Origin: Amorphoplanes friuliensis DSM 7358
Lineage (GTDB): Bacteria > Actinomycetota > Actinomycetes > Mycobacteriales > Micromonosporaceae
Direction of reading: 5' to 3'
NCBI RefSeq assembly: GCF_000494755.1
Contig: NC_022657.1
Location: 4,874,001-4,938,000, forward strand
Length of the DNA: 64,000 nt
Each line of letters starts with the position of its first letter. The stretch's first letter is position 1. Below the pieces are notes generated by a model. The model saw only the letters and a list, made by a program, of their open reading frames with translations, was not told the origin of the DNA and made no database searches. Below, piece after piece: positions 61,243 through 64,000 of the stretch. Made by a program: the position numbers and the translations under genes.

Positions 61243-62181
61243 ATGTCACTGATGATCTTTGTGCACGGGTGGCCCGAGCTGGGGCTGGTCTGGCGGGCGC
61301 AGGCCGAGCACTTCACTGCCGCCGGCTGGCGGTGCGTCACCCCGGACCTGCGCGGGTACGGCACGGCGCCCGCGCCGGACGACACCTCCGCGTACGCCGT
61401 CGAGCACGTCGTCGCCGACCTGATCGCCCTGCACGACAGTCTCGGCGGTGAGCCCGCGGTGTGGGTCGGGCACGACTGGGGCAGCCCGGTGGTGTGGGCG
61501 CTTGCCGCGCATCACCCCGAGCGGGTCCGGGCGGTGGCCAGCCTGTGTGTGCCGTACCTGCCGCAGGGGTTCGCGCTGGAGACGCTGGTGCCGCTGGTCG
61601 ACCGGGACCTCTACCCGGCCGAGCGCTTCCCGTACGGCCAGTGGGACTACTACCGCTACTACGCGGAGAGCTTCGAGCAGGTGACGGCCGACTTCGAGGC
61701 TGACGTCGAGGCCACGGTGTCGCTGCTGTTCCGCCGCGGCCGCCCCGAGTCGGTGCAACGGCCCGCCCGCAGTGCCGGTGTCCGGGCGAACGGTGGCTGG
61801 TTCGGGGCCGCCCGGCGGGCCCCGCAGCTCCCGCGCGACGAGACGATGCTGTCCGCCGAGGACCACGCCACCATCGTCGCGTCGCTGAGCGCCAAGGGCT
61901 TCCGCGGGCCCGGCGCCTGGTACCTCAACGACGACGCGAACGTGGCGTACGCCGCGCGGGCGGCGTACCCGGAGCTCCGGATGCCTGTGCTGTTCGTCCA
62001 CGCGGCCTGGGACGCGATCTGCGAGACGCGCGGCAGCCGCCTGGCCGAGCCGATGCGGGCGGCCTGCACCGATCTCACCGAGACCACGATCGACGCCGGT
62101 CACGAGGTCATGCTCGAGGCCCCCGCCGAGACCACCACCGCGCTGGCCACCTGGCTCGCCGCCGCCGGACTGACACCTTGA
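61243..62181 (+). CDS. Epoxide hydrolase-like alpha/beta hydrolase with short N-terminus
   Basis: A 312-residue epoxide-hydrolase-type protein. It starts almost at the oxyanion motif (MSLMIFVHGWPELG), lacking about 25 residues that normally form the first strands. The nucleophile Asp is in VGHDWGSPVVW, lid tyrosines in WDYYRYYAESFEQ, the acid in FVHAAWDAICETRG and His in DAGHEVMLEAP. The ATG at 61243 is one base after the kinase stop, and no upstream start in this frame is plausible. The missing strands may reduce stability or be dispensable. Its stop overlaps the TTG of the permease gene. Confidence 0.82.
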   Translation: MSLMIFVHGWPELGLVWRAQAEHFTAAGWRCVTPDLRGYGTAPAPDDTSAYAVEHVVADLIALHDSLGGEPAVWVGHDWGSPVVWALAAHHPERVRAVASLCVPYLPQGFALETLVPLVDRDLYPAERFPYGQWDYYRYYAESFEQVTADFEADVEATVSLLFRRGRPESVQRPARSAGVRANGGWFGAARRAPQLPRDETMLSAEDHATIVASLSAKGFRGPGAWYLNDDANVAYAARAAYPELRMPVLFVHAAWDAICETRGSRLAEPMRAACTDLTETTIDAGHEVMLEAPAETTTALATWLAAAGLTP

Positions 62182-63386
62182 CCGAGCTGACACGGCGTCT
62201 CCGCACGACCGACGCGGTGGTCGTCGGCCTGAGCGCGATGATCGGTGCCGGCGTTTTTGCCGCGTTCGGGCCGGCGACGGCGGCCGCGGGTGCCTGGCTG
62301 CCGGTCGCGCTGGCGGTCGCCGCGCTCGTGGCCTGGTGCAACGCGATCTCCTCGGCCCGGCTGGCGGCCGTCTACCCGGCCTCCGGCGGCACCTACGTGT
62401 ACGGCCGGGAGCGCCTCGGCGACCTGTGGGGCTTCCTCGCGGGCTGGGGTTTTGTCCTCGGCAAGACGGCGTCGTGCGCGGCGATGGCCCTGACCTTCGG
62501 CGCCTACGTGGCACCCGGGCACGAGCGGCTGCTCGCCGTGACCGCCGTGGCCGCGCTCACGGCGCTGAACCTGGCCGGTGTCCACCGGTCGCTGCCGGTC
62601 GCACGGATCCTCGTCGCCGCGGTCATCGCCGTCCTGATCGCCGTGATCGTCGCCGGCACCTCGGGTGGGCTGCACCTGAGCGCCGGCGGGCCGGTCGTCT
62701 CGCCCTGGGACGTCCTCCAGGGCGCCGGCCTGCTGTTCTTCGCCTTCGCCGGGTACGCCCGCATCGCCACCCTCGGCGAGGAGGTCCGCGACCCCGCCCG
62801 CACCATCCCCCGCGCGATCCCGATCGCCCTCACGATCACCCTGATCCTGTACGCCGCGGTGGCGCTCACCCTGCTCGGCACGCTCGGCCCGGCCCGGCTC
62901 GCCGCCGCGACCGCCCCGCTGGCCGAGGTCGGGCCGGAGTGGCTCGGCCCGGTCGTGCGGGTGGGTGCGGCGGTGGCGGCGCTGGGTTCACTGCTCGCCC
63001 TGATCCTCGGAGTGTCCCGGACAACGTTCGCGATGGCCCGCGGCCGACACCTCCCCGCGGGACTGGACGCGGTCGGCGCCCGCGGGGTGCCGCACCGCGC
63101 CGAGGTCACCGTCGGTGTCGCGGTTGCCCTGCTCGTGCTGGTCACGGACCTGCGCGGCGCGATCGGATTCTCGTCGTTCGGGGTCCTCGTCTACTACGCG
63201 ATCACCAACGCCTCCGCGCTGACCCTGCGCCCGGACGAAGGTGCGCCCCGGCGCTGGGTCCCGATCACCGGCCTGGCAGGCTGCCTGCTGCTGGCAGCGA
63301 CCCTGCCGCTCCCGGCTGTGGGGGCCGGGCTGGCGGTGTTCGCCGCCGGGGCGGTGCTCTGGTTCGTCCGCGCGAGGCGGGTCTGA
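62178..63386 (+). CDS. APC-family amino acid permease
   Basis: A 402-residue transporter with eleven to twelve helices. The family hallmarks are LSAMIGAGVFAAFGPATAAA in helix 1 (GxG unwound segment), SARLAAVYPASGGTYVYGRE and FFAFAGYARIATLGEEVRDP in helix 6 with the adjacent loop PARTIPRAI. It takes up amino acids or amines by proton or sodium symport. The start is TTG 62178, overlapping the hydrolase stop (TTGA). The kinase-hydrolase-permease unit suggests uptake and conversion of one compound, not identified. Confidence 0.87.
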   Translation: MTELTRRLRTTDAVVVGLSAMIGAGVFAAFGPATAAAGAWLPVALAVAALVAWCNAISSARLAAVYPASGGTYVYGRERLGDLWGFLAGWGFVLGKTASCAAMALTFGAYVAPGHERLLAVTAVAALTALNLAGVHRSLPVARILVAAVIAVLIAVIVAGTSGGLHLSAGGPVVSPWDVLQGAGLLFFAFAGYARIATLGEEVRDPARTIPRAIPIALTITLILYAAVALTLLGTLGPARLAAATAPLAEVGPEWLGPVVRVGAAVAALGSLLALILGVSRTTFAMARGRHLPAGLDAVGARGVPHRAEVTVGVAVALLVLVTDLRGAIGFSSFGVLVYYAITNASALTLRPDEGAPRRWVPITGLAGCLLLAATLPLPAVGAGLAVFAAGAVLWFVRARRV

Positions 63387-63482
63387 CCGGGGCCGGCGTT
63401 CCTGCCATGTGGACGGTCTCTTCCGGCCAGTGGCCAACGGGAGCACCGTCGTCACATCACGCAGTGTTTCCATGGGGGCAAC

Positions 63483-64000
63483 ATGTCGGATAATGCGCGC
63501 ATTCTGGTGGTCGACGACCAGCCCACCGTCGTCGACATGCTCGCCTCGGTACTGACCTTCCACGGGTTCGCCGTGGACACCGCCCGCACCGGTGAACAGG
63601 CGGTCGAAAAAGCCGCCGAACACAGCCCCGACCTGGTCCTGCTCGACACGATGCTGCCCGACGGCGACGGCCTGGACGTGTGCCGGCGGCTGCGCGCGGG
63701 CGGTTCGGCCATGGGCATCATGTTCCTCACCGCACCCGACGCCAGCGCCGACCTGATCGCCGGTCTCGCGTACGGCGACGAGGACTGGATCACCAAGCCG
63801 TTCGACGTGGAGGTCCTGCTGACCCGCGTCCGCGCCCTGCTGAGCCGCAGCGGCTCACCGTCGGGCGACCGCCTGCTGCGCTACGCCGACGTGGAGCTCG
63901 ACCAGGACACCCACGAGGCGCGGCGCGGGGGCGAGGTGGTGCCGTTGAGCCGTACCGAGTTGGAGGTCCTGCGGTATTTCCTGCAGAACTCCGGGCGGGT
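63483..64000 (+). CDS. OmpR-type response regulator (runs off window)
   Basis: The first 172 codons of a two-component response regulator. The receiver domain has the acidic pair VVDDQ (D10-D11), phospho-acceptor Asp in VLLDTMLPDGDG, Thr in MFLTAP and Lys in ITKPFD. The loop before the lysine reads GDEDWITKPF instead of the usual GADDYxxKPF. A winged-helix output domain begins after ~130 (VELDQDTHEARRGGEVVPLS, then RTELEVLRYFLQNSGR). The ATG follows GGGGG by four to five bases. The histidine kinase is expected beyond the window. Confidence 0.93.
   Translation, partial: MSDNARILVVDDQPTVVDMLASVLTFHGFAVDTARTGEQAVEKAAEHSPDLVLLDTMLPDGDGLDVCRRLRAGGSAMGIMFLTAPDASADLIAGLAYGDEDWITKPFDVEVLLTRVRALLSRSGSPSGDRLLRYADVELDQDTHEARRGGEVVPLSRTELEVLRYFLQNSGR

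Overview
The window is high-GC actinobacterial DNA with gene-dense, often translationally coupled operons, frequent GTG/TTG starts and strong third-position G/C bias. A methyl-accepting chemotaxis protein, MerR/XRE/PadR regulators, an actinobacterial ebo-type cluster and SUKH/ECF remnants together suggest a filamentous actinobacterium of the Micromonosporaceae (Actinoplanes-like, with motile spores). That is an inference from gene content, not a database result. I see no rRNA, tRNA, insertion sequence, prophage or CRISPR array.

Layout. (1) 1-7.7 kb: an XRE regulator with a GNAT-like partner, then a sugar-utilisation locus: family-4 glycosidase, SIS-domain protein, lipoprotein binding protein and two ABC permeases, with a divergent DeoR regulator and repeated operator-like motifs. 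No ATPase gene is present. (2) 7.7-14.9 kb: an FMN riboswitch driving a PnuC-family transporter (probably riboflavin), a PadR/membrane-protein pair, a divergent TetR/SDR pair, a VOC protein, two alpha/beta hydrolases and two gene remnants. (3) 14.9-20.9 kb: an LCP cell-wall ligase, ftsH followed by a SUKH-3 remnant, and an ABC-2 drug-export operon ending in its MerR regulator. (4) 21-28.8 kb: eight head-to-tail overlapping genes resembling the actinobacterial ebo cluster: inositol-phosphate-synthase-like protein, UbiA prenyltransferase, TIM-barrel isomerase, EboA, TatD-like hydrolase, EboE, nucleotide-pyrophosphatase-like protein and polyprenyl diphosphate synthase. (5) 29-34.8 kb: a Ser/Thr kinase with a histone-H1-like tail, a WXG-like protein / alpha-beta hydrolase / lipoprotein operon, and a divergent FAD monooxygenase/TetR pair. 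(6) 34.8-43.3 kb: a LysM-like membrane protein, a structured leader that may be a c-di-AMP (ydaO-type) riboswitch, and an exopolysaccharide operon (family-2 glycosyltransferase, two parallel beta-helix proteins, UDP-glucose dehydrogenase). It ends in a perfect hairpin that opens a ~0.9 kb array of about 23 hairpin units with 41-bp period. (7) 43.3-50 kb: enolase, a MerR-peroxiredoxin fusion without its cysteines, a MoeA-like protein, a methyltransferase, a cation efflux protein and a VanJ-like phosphatase. (8) 50-64 kb: a chemoreceptor divergent from a GGDEF-EAL protein, a polytopic membrane hydrolase, a DUF574-type methyltransferase, a two-gene molybdenum hydroxylase, an aminoglycoside-phosphotransferase-like kinase / epoxide hydrolase / APC permease operon and the start of a response regulator.

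The best candidates for undescribed biology are the ebo-like operon (an isoprenoid plus sugar/inositol-type pathway of unknown product), the hairpin array behind the exopolysaccharide operon, and the cysteine-less MerR-peroxiredoxin sensor.
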